The translations under genes and the position numbers were made by a program. From the NCBI RefSeq assembly GCF_001320245.1, contig NZ_BCBA01000002.1:1-64000 (forward strand): 64,000 nucleotides of DNA. The letters run 5' to 3'. The notes beneath the pieces were generated by a model. The model was given only the letters and a program-made list of their open reading frames with translations, searched no databases and was not told where the DNA came from. Every line of letters begins with the position of its first letter. The stretch's first letter is position 1. Source of the stretch: Pseudomonas sp. NBRC 111124 (GTDB lineage: Bacteria > Pseudomonadota > Gammaproteobacteria > Pseudomonadales > Pseudomonadaceae). Below are positions 6,960-16,044 of this stretch, piece after piece.

Positions 6960-7285
6960 TGCTGCACCTCCGGCTCTGCCTTGAGTTCGACATCATAGGC
7001 CGGCAGGTCGACGATGCCGTTGGCTATCACCGTCGCCTGCGAGGGGAAGCGGGTTGCTTCCGGGGCATTGGCGCCGTGGGGCAGTCTGACAGTCAACGAT
7101 AATTCGCCATCGACGCGCTCGACATCACCCGGGAACCAGTCGGAAAGAATGGCTTCGCGCGGCAACGTGGCGCCCTCCGGCAACGGTGTAAAGTCAAAAG
7201 GTGCTCCGTTGATAACGACGACATCGCCATCTACCTCAAGAGTCAGCCGTTCTTCCATACGGACCGGCGAAAAGCTGATGATCAT
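6956..7285 (-). CDS. Phage tail-fibre-associated hypothetical protein
   Basis: A 109-residue protein starting MIISFSPVRMEERLTLEVDGD. The ATG at 7285 overlaps the fibre stop (ATGA) and has GGGAG 9 bases upstream, so this start is preferred to more distal ones (up to 7369). The sequence is beta-rich and hydrophilic. Proteins of this kind are regularly found between fibre and fibre chaperone genes in Pseudomonas prophages, without known function; they may be a small tail-tip or fibre-attachment component. Confidence 0.65.
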   Translation of the reverse strand: MIISFSPVRMEERLTLEVDGDVVVINGAPFDFTPLPEGATLPREAILSDWFPGDVERVDGELSLTVRLPHGANAPEATRFPSQATVIANGIVDLPAYDVELKAEPEVQQ

Positions 7286-8307
7286 TCGAACCATCTCCCA
7301 AAGGCTATGTAATTGAATTGCACGGGGAAAGAGGTCGCATTCCTGTATGCGTAACTGTTCAGGCTCCAACTGGCAGCACTGACAATTGCGTAGGGGCCGT
7401 TCTGCAGAGTGGCGCCGACATCAGCCTGCGAGCCCGTCCCGACCGCAGCAAGAGGACAGAACACCACGCGAGGGGTGCTCGAAAACGGCGAAGCGAATGT
7501 CCCGGTAACGCCCACCGCGGTTGACAAAGCCTGAGCCGGTAGCTGCACATAGCCCTCACATATCTGCGTGCCGTCAGAGAACTTCGTATAGCGCCCGTTG
7601 GTATTCGCCCCCTTCTCGTTGTAGTTCAGGACCCACGATTCCCAGGTCGTTCCGTTCCACCACCGCGACGCGGTAAGACCATTCCTTGCGATCGATTGGA
7701 GCGCATACGACGCGCCGCCAACAACAGTGAGTACTGCCCGCCCCTGCGCCCAGGTCGGGGGCAGGTTTGTCAACCCGCTAGCTGGGGTGACATAGCTGCC
7801 GGGGGCAAGATAGCTGTTAAGGTTGGTCTCTGTGGCAACCAGGTTTCGGCCCAGCCCGAAGTCGCCGACTTTTAGGACACGGCCTGCTGTATCGTCGTAG
7901 TTGCTGGTTGTCAGCACGCCAGAGGCAGCGGTGCCGACGTCGAGGGTGGATAGCCCTGGACGCCACGCCCCCCAACCACTGACGTTGGCGTTGTAAGAGC
8001 GCCAGGCAGGTTTGCCGGTGATCACATCGCGGGCTTCCTGCAGGATGAATCCGTTCGGGTGAGTGGTCACTTGGACCAACGGGTAGGTTATTCCCGGGGG
8101 GATGTTAGCCGCCGAGCCCGACAGCGCCGCGTACCACCCAGGTGCCACGGCATCGTTGAGATTCGTCACTGTCCGATTGACCGGGCCGGTAATGGCCCAA
8201 TCATCCATGGACTTGAAGTTTGCGTTGATACGGCTGAATGCCGTGCGCGCATCGTCGCCATCCTGGCCGCTGGGAGGCGTGCCAAGTCTGATTTGATCAA
8301 GAGCCAT
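7282..8307 (-). CDS. Tail fibre protein (receptor-binding)
   Basis: A 341-residue fibre. The N-terminus (MALDQIRLGTPPSGQDGDDARTAFSRINANF) is the usual attachment segment of Pseudomonas prophage fibres. The middle holds two pyocin-knob-like repeats (GWYAALSGSAANIP... and GSYVTPASGLTNLPP...), and the C-terminus (NGRYTKFSDGTQICEGYV... FNYIAFGRWFE) is the common phage fibre tip. It should bind the host surface. PagL, carried by the same prophage, modifies lipid A, so a connection to the receptor is conceivable but unproven. The gene is followed by two overlapping helper genes. Confidence 0.85.
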   Translation of the reverse strand: MALDQIRLGTPPSGQDGDDARTAFSRINANFKSMDDWAITGPVNRTVTNLNDAVAPGWYAALSGSAANIPPGITYPLVQVTTHPNGFILQEARDVITGKPAWRSYNANVSGWGAWRPGLSTLDVGTAASGVLTTSNYDDTAGRVLKVGDFGLGRNLVATETNLNSYLAPGSYVTPASGLTNLPPTWAQGRAVLTVVGGASYALQSIARNGLTASRWWNGTTWESWVLNYNEKGANTNGRYTKFSDGTQICEGYVQLPAQALSTAVGVTGTFASPFSSTPRVVFCPLAAVGTGSQADVGATLQNGPYAIVSAASWSLNSYAYRNATSFPVQFNYIAFGRWFE

Positions 8308-8319
8308 CCGGCCTCCTGC

Positions 8320-9033
8320 TTATGGGATCAACATTGAACTGACGTCAACAAGAAACATCTGTTGTCGGTAGAAGAAGGCCACCGGGAAGATATTGGAATT
8401 TACCGGTGTACTTGAATAGATCGGGTTTTCCATTAACGATAATGAAGAGCCATTCACGCGAACGCACTTGCCGTCGATCACCTGAAAATACTGATTTCCT
8501 CCGTTCGGTCCGCCACCTTCAATGACGTCGTAGCCGTACACCCGCGACAGCTGCCCCTGCACCACCGCAAATTGATTACCTGATGCGGTGAAGTTGAAAG
8601 GCCCTGTGCCGTTCAAGTCCTGATCGAAAAACTGCAGATAGCGCAGATACTTCCTCCGAGCGTCGAACGTGATATTGCCGGCAGCGTCATAAAGGATCAG
8701 GCTGAAGTCGTTAGCGGGCTCAATTGGTCGATCGAAAATCCAATATTCAAAGCTGAACGTTCCAACTTGAGCCGGATACCGGCTAAATGCACGAAACGTC
8801 CAGGTAACAGTAGTCCCTGATCGGGAAGTTGACAGCAAAACGGTGTCTACGGTCGACGTCCTGAACGCAATGACTGGCGTCTCGCAGTTTGCTCGACTGA
8901 TGGTGAAGTCGTAGGTGAGAATCCCCCCTGCCGAGAACGTCACCCGCTGGGAGTGACGAAGGGAGTAGTTGAAATAGTCATCGCTGATCATCACCGATGA
9001 TCCTTCCGCATTTACAAACTCAGCGAAACTCAT
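8320..9033 (-). CDS. Putative minor tail/tip protein
   Basis: A 237-residue beta-rich protein (MSFAEFVNAEGSSVMISDDY...). The ATG at 9033 overlaps the stop of the preceding gene (TATGA), which decides the start. There is no signal peptide and no named family that I recognise. Repeated short beta strands with aromatic residues (YWIFDRP, YQLFFDQ-like, FFYRQQMF) suggest a structural protein. Its position between the central tip protein J and the fibre suggests an accessory tip or fibre-adaptor protein, as in lambdoid phages of Pseudomonas. Confidence 0.6.
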   Translation of the reverse strand: MSFAEFVNAEGSSVMISDDYFNYSLRHSQRVTFSAGGILTYDFTISRANCETPVIAFRTSTVDTVLLSTSRSGTTVTWTFRAFSRYPAQVGTFSFEYWIFDRPIEPANDFSLILYDAAGNITFDARRKYLRYLQFFDQDLNGTGPFNFTASGNQFAVVQGQLSRVYGYDVIEGGGPNGGNQYFQVIDGKCVRVNGSSLSLMENPIYSSTPVNSNIFPVAFFYRQQMFLVDVSSMLIP

Positions 9034-9314
9034 AGGCGTATTCCGTAGACCACCTGCGCAGCCGCCCGCTGACCAGCTCCAAGGGCTTCCCACGCCCAGC
9101 TAAGCGTGGTCCCACTGATAGTGAGCTTGGGGGCGCGGAACGACTGGGCGCATTCGGTAACAGCTGCAAACGGTGTGCCGCCGGAAAAAGCCGGTACCGC
9201 GATAGCGCTCGGCTCCGTACCGGTATTCACCGTCCCCAGCACACGGGTGATCTTGGTCTCTGGACTGATCTCAAGATTTCCAGCCTCGTCCCAGATATAC
9301 AAACCGATTGTCAT
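9030..9314 (-). CDS. Small tail protein downstream of J
   Basis: A 94-residue protein (MTIGLYIWDEAGNLEISPETK...) with no family name that I can assign. Its start overlaps the stop of gene J (9311-9314) and its stop overlaps the next start, so it is tightly coupled within the tail-tip genes. It shares the phrase LILYDAAGN/IWDEAGN style with the next protein (8320-9033), hinting that both may descend from one fold used at the tail tip. Confidence 0.6.
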   Translation of the reverse strand: MTIGLYIWDEAGNLEISPETKITRVLGTVNTGTEPSAIAVPAFSGGTPFAAVTECAQSFRAPKLTISGTTLSWAWEALGAGQRAAAQVVYGIRL

Positions 9315-12300
9315 GGTTGCCCCAACAAAATTCGGCGTCTGCCGTTGGTGTCGTAGAAAGCGAGCGAATTCTGGGAAATATTCAACCGGCCTTGGCCGGA
9401 GACCACCCCGTTGATCTCAACTTGGCTTGTGACGAAGTTGATCCTGATACCGCTCTGCCCTGGAACGTAGTTCGCGCTTTTCAACTCTCCGGTGATGATC
9501 AGGTTGATGATGTCGGCCTGGTTGATGATCGCGCTGTTCATGAACACCTGGCCGTTGTTGATCGCGAACACCGATTTCGGCGTGCCGCCTGGCTGGTTCA
9601 TCACCGCGAACAGATCGGCGAGGAACAAGACCATGCTCTGCATGCCGCTTGGCGTGTTCTCGACGCCAATGCCCATGCCGGCGCTGTAGTAGCGCCCGTT
9701 CACGTCCACCCCGACCTTGATGTTGCGGGTGGCATGGACCTCGTTGCCGAGCCCCACGACTGCCGAAGAGGTGTCCTGAACCAGAGCCTTGGTGCCATTC
9801 AGATCAGCGGTGAGCGTCCCAACTTGCTGAGCTCGCGCACCGGCCTCGTCTACCACCGCCTGAGATACACTCTGGATCTCGCTCTCTGCCTCCCCGACCC
9901 GGGCTGTCAAAGTGTCAGTGGTGCTGGCGAGTGCAGAAACATTATCCGTGAGCGTTTCCACGCTGCGCACGACTCGCGCTAGGTTGTTGTCCACCTGAGC
10001 CTTCACTTCAGTCACCTGCTTGGCGATTGCCATGTCAGCCTGGGCGAACGCTGAGTAGATCGAGAACGCACCGGCATAAGCGCCCTGCTCGCCGGCTCGC
10101 CAGCTGGTCGCGCCAGCCATCCGTGGTGCAACAGCAGCCTCGACGCCAAGAATCCGGCTCGCCATCGCGGTCAGCTCGCCGTTGATTTCCTCAACGCTGG
10201 TTTCAACGCCATCCACACGCACCGCCAACGCAGACACCAGGTCACCCAGGGACGCATAGTCGCCCAGGTATTCCCAATAGGCTGCGTCGGTGACCGGGGT
10301 GCCGGCCGGAACATCCACCTTCGCCCGATACAGCTTGCCGTCGTGCTTGACGAGGGTGCCGGAGAGGTATGGCTTGCCTGACGCCCAGTCCTCCGCCCCG
10401 GCCAGATCAGCCAGTTGTGCGGACAGCGAATCGATCTGGTTCTGCAGCGCCTGGTCGCCAGCTTTGAACCGCTCGTTCACAGAGCCCAGGCCGTCGCCAC
10501 TGATCTTTTCGATTTCTTTGAGCAGATCCTGGCCCAATTGGGTCTCGGTGATCTTGCCGGTGATGTAGTCGAGGATCTCTGAAGCATCGGCGCTGGATTG
10601 GCCGTACACCCAGTCCGTCCATGGACCCACGTTTCCGGTGCGGTCGACCAGTCGGCCACGGAAGTACCTGACAACGCCAGCTGCCATGCCGCTGTGAAGG
10701 TAGCTGAGGGTCGGGTATGCCTGCTGGCCCAAGCCTTCAGGGTTCTCTCCGCTGAACGTGGACGACATCTGCAACTCGGTGTAGGCCGTGTCCTCCGCGC
10801 CTGGTGGGAAGCCCCACTCCAGGCGAATGCCAAAGACCTCCGACTTGGTGCGCAGGTAAGCCAGCGCCGGTGGCGTGCCTTCCTTGCCCTTCAGCTCTGT
10901 GAGCGTCGAATCACGCCAGATCGAGGTGATGTCGAAGGAGCTGACTGCCCGCACGCGGGCCAGATAGGAGCCAGCGTAAATACCCACCACGTCCACCGAA
11001 GTGGTGCCGGGGCGCTGCAGGCGTATCCAGTTGCCGTTGTCCTTGCGCCACTCCACGTCATAGGCCACCGCGCCCTGCACTGCCGGCCAGGCAATGGTCA
11101 TGGTGCTGACCGCGATCCCCTGGTCTACGGCGTAGGCCGAGGTCAGCGAAACACTGGCCGGCGGTGGCACAACGGTAATAGGGATGACGCTGATCGGGCG
11201 CTCGTCCAGCTTGGCGCCCGTGTCGATCGCCGCGAACTTGCTCGGGTTGAACTCCAGGGCGGTGATCTCATACTCGCCTTCCTGGGTTCGCACCGTTTTC
11301 AGCACCCGGAAGAGCTGTACCGCCAGGTCATCGTAGTCGATTGCCCACTGCAGCTCAGGCTCTGGCTGCACGCCGTAGGCAACGGTCACCGTGACGGCTC
11401 GGCCGCTGACCGACTCCACCGTGCGCGCCTGGGCTGTGCCGTTCGGCAGATTCAGGATCAGGCGGTCACCGGATTTGATCGGCGTGTCACGGTCCAGTGT
11501 CACGACGCGGCCTGCGGCAGCCGAGATACGTCCGCCATTGGGCCTGCCGGCCACCAGTTCATCCGCCACGGGGATGACGTAGCCAGGCAAGGGGATACGG
11601 CCCTCCATACCGGTCTTGAAGGTGACGGTTCGGTCCTGGCTGTTGCTCAGCAGCGCCCATTTCCCGCGGCGCTGGGCCTCGGATGCTCGGGTGCAGCCGA
11701 TGGCCGAGATTTCCACCGGGCGGTCTCGGTATCGGCGCTGCAGCGCCAGGTCGGTCACCGGAATCACGTCGGTGTCGTAGTTGTTGGCCGGGTTGTCGTA
11801 GCTGACCAGAGCGCGACTGTAGTGGGTGTTCCGCTCAGCGCCGCCATACACGAAGTCGCCGTCAATGACGTTGGCTCGGGTGAAGACGTAGTCGATGTCC
11901 TGGGCGCGCGGCATATCCGCCTGCATGAACAGCGAACCGTGCGCCCAATACACCATGCCCCGGTAGATGGCGGCCAAGTCACGTAGCAGCGTCCAGGCCT
12001 CGGCCCGGCCCTGCAGGTTCATGTCGCACAGGTAACGCGGCTCCTGCCCGCCGACACCATCCGGCACCAGCTGGTCGCAGTACTGCGCGATGCGGTACAT
12101 CTCCCACTTGTCGACCATCCACGACTTGATGCGCTTACCCAAGCCAAAACGGTCCTCGACACATAGGCCGTAGGTCACGAACGCCGGGTTGTTAGTCCAG
12201 GCGTGCTTGAACGTGCCATCCCACACGCCGGTATAGGTGCGCGTCTCCGGGTCGTAGTTGCTGGGCACCGGCCAACGCTTTGCCTTGCAATCGACGGTCA

Positions 12301-13033
12301 CCGCGGGGATGTTCTGGAACTGCTGGGCGTCGAACTCGATGTAAAGAAGCGCGGTATTCGGGTACCTCAATTTTTCGTCGATGACTTCGGTGTAGCCAGC
12401 GATAGTCATTGTGTCGCCGACGGTACCGCTATTGGCGTTTGGGGTAATGCGACGAACTCGCAGCATCCAGCCGGAAGTGGCCGGGGGCAGGTTCACGCGG
12501 ACGGAGCGCTGGTAGCCATTGGTTGTTTTGCCATCTACGGCGCCACTGTGGGCCTCCACGTAGGCCCCCCCGTCGGTTGCGATGTCGATGGCGTACTCGA
12601 TGCGGTAACCATTGGTATTCCCACTGCTATCCTGCTTGACCAGGCGAGGCCAGGACATGCGGACGCGCACCGCCGAGAGTTGCGTATTGCTCAGAGACCT
12701 TGTGAAAGGGTTATCGCTGCGCAGCTCGACGTTTACTGCGGTTTCGCTCTCCACGGACGGGATGCCCTGAATGTAGTCCTGTTCAACGGTGCCACGACGC
12801 CACTCCCACTTCACCCCTGGAAAGTTGATGTTGCCGCTGGCGTCCATGATCGGCGTATTGTCGAGGTAGATGTCCCGGTCAGTTGGCGTGCCATCGAATT
12901 CACCTTCTCCAACCGCCAACAGGATCTTCGCGATGTTCGTCGACTGAAGGCTGTCGGGGGCCTCTACCGGCGTCTTCGGCTTGCTCTCGCCCCCTTTAGC
13001 TCCGGTGATTCCCGAGTGATCTGATGGGCCCAT
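9311..13033 (-). CDS. Central tail tip protein J (host specificity)
   Basis: A 1240-residue homologue of lambda gpJ, the protein at the distal tip that contacts the receptor. The N-terminal tip domains (GGESKPKTPVEAPDSLQS, DRDIYLDNTPIMDASG) are typical of the J family. A fibronectin type III-like domain lies at about 640-725. From about 880 the chain becomes a helical, coiled-coil stalk rich in Val/Asp/Ser, followed near 1110-1240 by a DUF3672-like C-terminus. The length is close to lambda gpJ (1132). It follows the I gene after a terminator at 13050-13070. Confidence 0.9.
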   Translation of the reverse strand: MGPSDHSGITGAKGGESKPKTPVEAPDSLQSTNIAKILLAVGEGEFDGTPTDRDIYLDNTPIMDASGNINFPGVKWEWRRGTVEQDYIQGIPSVESETAVNVELRSDNPFTRSLSNTQLSAVRVRMSWPRLVKQDSSGNTNGYRIEYAIDIATDGGAYVEAHSGAVDGKTTNGYQRSVRVNLPPATSGWMLRVRRITPNANSGTVGDTMTIAGYTEVIDEKLRYPNTALLYIEFDAQQFQNIPAVTVDCKAKRWPVPSNYDPETRTYTGVWDGTFKHAWTNNPAFVTYGLCVEDRFGLGKRIKSWMVDKWEMYRIAQYCDQLVPDGVGGQEPRYLCDMNLQGRAEAWTLLRDLAAIYRGMVYWAHGSLFMQADMPRAQDIDYVFTRANVIDGDFVYGGAERNTHYSRALVSYDNPANNYDTDVIPVTDLALQRRYRDRPVEISAIGCTRASEAQRRGKWALLSNSQDRTVTFKTGMEGRIPLPGYVIPVADELVAGRPNGGRISAAAGRVVTLDRDTPIKSGDRLILNLPNGTAQARTVESVSGRAVTVTVAYGVQPEPELQWAIDYDDLAVQLFRVLKTVRTQEGEYEITALEFNPSKFAAIDTGAKLDERPISVIPITVVPPPASVSLTSAYAVDQGIAVSTMTIAWPAVQGAVAYDVEWRKDNGNWIRLQRPGTTSVDVVGIYAGSYLARVRAVSSFDITSIWRDSTLTELKGKEGTPPALAYLRTKSEVFGIRLEWGFPPGAEDTAYTELQMSSTFSGENPEGLGQQAYPTLSYLHSGMAAGVVRYFRGRLVDRTGNVGPWTDWVYGQSSADASEILDYITGKITETQLGQDLLKEIEKISGDGLGSVNERFKAGDQALQNQIDSLSAQLADLAGAEDWASGKPYLSGTLVKHDGKLYRAKVDVPAGTPVTDAAYWEYLGDYASLGDLVSALAVRVDGVETSVEEINGELTAMASRILGVEAAVAPRMAGATSWRAGEQGAYAGAFSIYSAFAQADMAIAKQVTEVKAQVDNNLARVVRSVETLTDNVSALASTTDTLTARVGEAESEIQSVSQAVVDEAGARAQQVGTLTADLNGTKALVQDTSSAVVGLGNEVHATRNIKVGVDVNGRYYSAGMGIGVENTPSGMQSMVLFLADLFAVMNQPGGTPKSVFAINNGQVFMNSAIINQADIINLIITGELKSANYVPGQSGIRINFVTSQVEINGVVSGQGRLNISQNSLAFYDTNGRRRILLGQP

Positions 13034-13049
13034 ACTTTCCTCCGGGCAA

Positions 13050-13070
13050 CAAAAAACCGCCCGGAGGCGG
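13050..13070 (-). terminator. Intrinsic terminator between tail genes I and J
   Basis: On the minus strand CCGCCTCCGGGCGG is directly followed by TTTTTTG. It is located between the stop of the I-like gene (13090) and the start of J (13033), so late RNA polymerase must read through it to express J and everything after. Confidence 0.75.
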
Positions 13071-13089
13071 CCTGTTTTCTGAATTGGCT

Positions 13090-13710
13090 TCAGGCCTTAT
13101 CTTGCGCTTCGATAGATGCGGAGATAATCGCCCCACCCCAGCGGCGTTTACCGATACAGATCGGGACGGGATTGCCGCTTGCGGTAGTGTTCCTGGCACC
13201 GCCAAAGGCATAGGACGGCTTGTTTTCAGCCGCAGCGCTTAGTGACAGGCCTTGGGCCTGGGGACTGAGTAGTTGAATCACGCCTCCCACCGCCATCGAG
13301 ATGCCAACAGCGCCAGCTATACCCCAGGCGCCGCCCGCACCGATGGCACCAAGGCCTGCCGGCGCAAATATCGCTACAGCTGCGATTAGCGCCACCCCAA
13401 GGACGGTCTGAAGAATTCCGCCTCGCTTACTACCCCGAACCACCGGAATTAAGCGAACCTCCCGGGCACCTGCGCGCCCGAAGTCCTCTGGCCCTACATT
13501 CTTGCGGTTTCGGAAGATCGCAAAACAAAGGCCCATGCCGTCTAGACGTTTAATCTCTTCTTCAAAGCCAGGGAGTGTGGCCTTTAGCGCTTTGAAGACT
13601 TCCCAAGTATCTCCGTTTTCGAGTTGGCGGCGATGGGTCCGGCCAAACCTCCTGGCAAGAGATCCGGATAACTTGATTTCAGTCATTGGTAAGTAGTTGA
13701 TTGCACTCAT
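13090..13710 (-). CDS. Tail assembly protein I
   Basis: A 206-residue protein of the lambda gpI family, needed for assembly of the tail tip. The start of the conserved part is MTEIKLSGSLARRFGR (residue 9) with a ubiquitin-like N-terminal domain, and the C-terminus has a hydrophobic glycine/alanine-rich stretch (residues 115-165) followed by the conserved ...SYAFGGARNTTASGNPVP... ending. Two ATGs are possible (13710 and 13686); neither has a strong ribosome-binding site. It lies between K and J as in lambda, but separated from K by the lipoprotein gene and a terminator. Confidence 0.85.
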   Translation of the reverse strand: MSAINYLPMTEIKLSGSLARRFGRTHRRQLENGDTWEVFKALKATLPGFEEEIKRLDGMGLCFAIFRNRKNVGPEDFGRAGAREVRLIPVVRGSKRGGILQTVLGVALIAAVAIFAPAGLGAIGAGGAWGIAGAVGISMAVGGVIQLLSPQAQGLSLSAAAENKPSYAFGGARNTTASGNPVPICIGKRRWGGAIISASIEAQDKA

Positions 13711-13731
13711 TAGCGGGTCCCGTAGAAATGC

Positions 13732-13754
13732 AAAAACCCGCCGAAGCGGGTTTT
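13732..13754 (-). terminator. Terminator after the tail-module lipoprotein gene
   Basis: AAAACCCGCTTCGGCGGG followed by TTTTTG on the minus strand; the reverse strand is also terminator-like. It separates the lipoprotein gene (ends 13770) from the I gene (starts 13710). Confidence 0.8.
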
Positions 13755-13769
13755 CTCAAATCGAAGTCA

Positions 13770-14159
13770 TTAAAACGCTGTTGGATAAACCCCAAAGCCG
13801 GAGATACGCCTACGAATAGATTCGCCCTTTGCAAGGGTGACCTCCGCCTCGTAGATCCCACTGCCGCCACATATTCCAACGGGCTCGACGGCAATGATGT
13901 GCTTCCCGGCACGTACCCCGAATCGCGCAACCTCGGCGGCATAGAAATCCGCTGCCGCTTTGCCGTCGATGTGGAACCTCAACTTGCAACCGGAGCCTTG
14001 CAGGCCAGAATCACGGGTCACAACTAGCTGAGACTCGCCCTCAGCCTGGAATGAATAGATCCGATCAGCAGGCACTGGCTTTGCTTTTTCTGCAGAAATC
14101 GGTGAAGTTGCACAACCTGCCAGCAAGGCCAGCCCAAACGCACCGAACAGAATTCGCAT
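13770..14159 (-). CDS. Lipoprotein encoded inside the tail module (moron candidate)
   Basis: A 129-residue protein with a lipoprotein signal peptide (MRILFGAFGLALLAGC, lipidated Cys at residue 16). The ATG at 14159 has GGGAGGGGTGAC directly before it and replaces a longer frame that begins at 14237. The mature part has cysteines that could form disulfides and no named domain that I recognise. It interrupts the otherwise lambda-like order K-I-J and is followed by its own terminator. Phages of the T1/phi80/N15 type carry Cor lipoproteins, which block the receptor and exclude superinfection, close to the tail genes; this could be a functional equivalent, but no sequence similarity to Cor is claimed. 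Confidence 0.7.
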   Translation of the reverse strand: MRILFGAFGLALLAGCATSPISAEKAKPVPADRIYSFQAEGESQLVVTRDSGLQGSGCKLRFHIDGKAAADFYAAEVARFGVRAGKHIIAVEPVGICGGSGIYEAEVTLAKGESIRRRISGFGVYPTAF

Positions 14160-14188
14160 GTCACCCCTCCCTGAAAACAGGGAATGTA

Positions 14189-14944
14189 TCACTTGGCGCC
14201 GCGGTGACGCAGCACCAGCCGCGTTCGGTCGAGCCATGGCCCGCCGAACACGACGATTTCTGAGGGCCGCCCCAGCAGGTGGTGCAGCATGAACGGGCCA
14301 GGCCCGAAGACCTCCGCCGCTTCCTCCGGCAGCCGAGCGTCAGCGCCCAGATAGATGCCGGCGTGGTTAGGGTGAGCGGTGCGGCCGACGGCCATGACGA
14401 TCATGTCGCCGCGCTGTGGCTGGCTGACCTGGTCGAAGCCGGCTGCCTCATAGGCCTGCTCGTAGAGGCTCGGTCCGTCGGCCTGCTCCCACCATCCCTC
14501 CTCCCGGCTATAGGCCGGGAAGGCGAGGCCCCATTCCCGCTGGTACCAGTCCGCGCAGACCTGCCAGCAGTCCCAAGCGCCGTGCACGAATGGCCGCCCG
14601 AGGAGCAGAGCGTGACCGGTGGGCGTGACGATGCGCAGGTCACCCTCCGGCCACGACAGGATGTACCAAGGCAGCCCGGTGGCCTCGCACATGGCCAGGT
14701 CACGGGGGGACGGCCTGCTGGTGGCATCTGGATGCGAGTGCACGATGCCGATCACCTCGCCCTGGTCTTCAGCCGCGGCGTACTGCTCCGGCGAGATGCG
14801 AAATTCCTCTGTAGCGTCGGTAGCTGTGTTCTCACACGGGAAGTACCGCTGGGCCCGCCCCACGGAGATGAGCAGCCCGCAGCACTCCCGCGGGTATTCC
14901 GCCGCAGCGTGCGCTTGCACGGCGTCCAAGATGTGTTTGCGCAT
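14189..14944 (-). CDS. Tail assembly protein K: JAMM peptidase plus NlpC/P60
   Basis: A 251-residue two-domain protein like lambda gpK. The N-terminal JAB/MPN domain has E20 and the zinc motif HSHPDATSRPSPRD (H69, H71, S79, D82). The C-terminal NlpC/P60 domain has the catalytic Cys in GAWDCWQVC (C126) and the His in PNHAGIYLG. Such proteins process or open peptidoglycan at the tail tip during infection and assembly. The ATG at 14944 is at the end of gene L (14947); longer in-frame starts exist but lie within L. Confidence 0.9.
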   Translation of the reverse strand: MRKHILDAVQAHAAAEYPRECCGLLISVGRAQRYFPCENTATDATEEFRISPEQYAAAEDQGEVIGIVHSHPDATSRPSPRDLAMCEATGLPWYILSWPEGDLRIVTPTGHALLLGRPFVHGAWDCWQVCADWYQREWGLAFPAYSREEGWWEQADGPSLYEQAYEAAGFDQVSQPQRGDMIVMAVGRTAHPNHAGIYLGADARLPEEAAEVFGPGPFMLHHLLGRPSEIVVFGGPWLDRTRLVLRHRGAK

Positions 14945-14946
14945 GG

Positions 14947-15696
14947 TCAGCTCCGTGCGATGAGGGAAACAGCCGGGAAGCCGCCAAAGGGCAGCTGGTT
15001 GCCCTGGCCGAAGCGAACGGTACAGCCTGAGTCGAGACAGCCATTGCACTGGTCTTTGGCCGGGTCGTCAGTGGGATTCCCGTCTAAGTCGAAGTAAGGG
15101 CCGGTGTAGCCGCAGTTGGGGCCACGGTAGCCCGCAGTCATTGCCCAGTGGCATAGCTGGGTCATCTGCCGGCCGATCGTCTCTCCGCCCACGTCGCCAG
15201 GGCTGGCCAGCTCCCAAGAAACCGTGGTGCCGTTCTCGGAAACCTTCTGGTCGATGTACCAGACCTCGATCGCTTCCTCGGTCGGGTCGGCCTCTGGGTT
15301 GCCTGCCGGAAAATTCACCGCATCCAGGTACCGCGCCATCGTGTGGCGCATGGTCAGCTTGAACTCGAGTAGGTTATCGAAGGCCAGGCACAGGGCCGTG
15401 ATCCGGCCGTTGACGTTGCCTACGGTCAGGGTGGGCCGAACCGCCGTGCCATCCGAGTTCGCTTCGATGCCATCGATCTGCATCGGCCAGGCGCCATATT
15501 CGTTGCCCTGCCACCAGATCGACTTGGCTGGCAGCTGATCAGCATCGACGCCGGCTGCGGCCAGCTCCTCTGGCGTGTGGGGAATTGCATGCCCGTGGAA
15601 CCGCAGAATATCGGCGCCGAAATCTGAGCCATCCAGCTCAAACAGCAGAACTTCGTTGCCTGGCTCCAGGCTCTGAATGTCCTTGATTAGTGACAT
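14947..15696 (-). CDS. Minor tail protein L (Fe-S type)
   Basis: A 249-residue homologue of lambda gpL, a tail-tip protein that carries an iron-sulfur cluster. The C-terminal third has the expected cysteines: QLCHWAM, RGPNCGYTG and DQCNGCLDSGC. The N-terminus (LIKDIQSLEPGNEVLLFELD) is typical of the family. It lies between M and K in lambda order and its stop is 2 bp before K's ATG. Confidence 0.9.
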   Translation of the reverse strand: MSLIKDIQSLEPGNEVLLFELDGSDFGADILRFHGHAIPHTPEELAAAGVDADQLPAKSIWWQGNEYGAWPMQIDGIEANSDGTAVRPTLTVGNVNGRITALCLAFDNLLEFKLTMRHTMARYLDAVNFPAGNPEADPTEEAIEVWYIDQKVSENGTTVSWELASPGDVGGETIGRQMTQLCHWAMTAGYRGPNCGYTGPYFDLDGNPTDDPAKDQCNGCLDSGCTVRFGQGNQLPFGGFPAVSLIARS

Positions 15697-15705
15697 GCGA
15701 CTTCC

Positions 15706-16044
15706 TTACGGGTGGAATGCCCGTGCAAAGGTTGCGGAGACCTTGAAACGGCCGCCGCCGACAGGTGTGGGCTTCGGGTCGGCGCAGGTAAACAGCCCCA
15801 GATCACCGAGCGGCGTGGACCACAGAAAGGCCTTGGCGCCGCCGTGCCGGTCAAAGAACTCCATGATCTTTCGGACCTGGGCCTTCGTGCCGATGACGGT
15901 GATCGGGTAACTTTCTTCCCTGTTGTTGGGGCCATCACCCACCGTTTGCCGGTAACCACCACCGAAGCGCGACTCGCGAACCCGGTAGGTGATCTCCGGG
16001 GTTTCGCCGCGCTGGGTGGGCCAGCTGAATTTCTCGATGGCCAT
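15706..16044 (-). CDS. Minor tail protein M
   Basis: A 112-residue protein of the lambda gpM family (phage minor tail protein): MAIEKFSWPTQRGETPEITY at the start, RKIMEFFDRHGGAKAFLW in the middle and FKVSATFARAFHP at the end. It links the tape-measure/tube complex to the tip. The ATG at 16044 shares its A with the tape-measure stop codon (TGATG), which fixes the start. Confidence 0.85.
   Translation of the reverse strand: MAIEKFSWPTQRGETPEITYRVRESRFGGGYRQTVGDGPNNREESYPITVIGTKAQVRKIMEFFDRHGGAKAFLWSTPLGDLGLFTCADPKPTPVGGGRFKVSATFARAFHP

Noticed and set aside
10598..11986. 462-codon plus-strand frame inside gene J
   Set aside because: Antisense shadow of J; composition unlike a protein (Arg/His/Val/Gly-rich) and no start signals.
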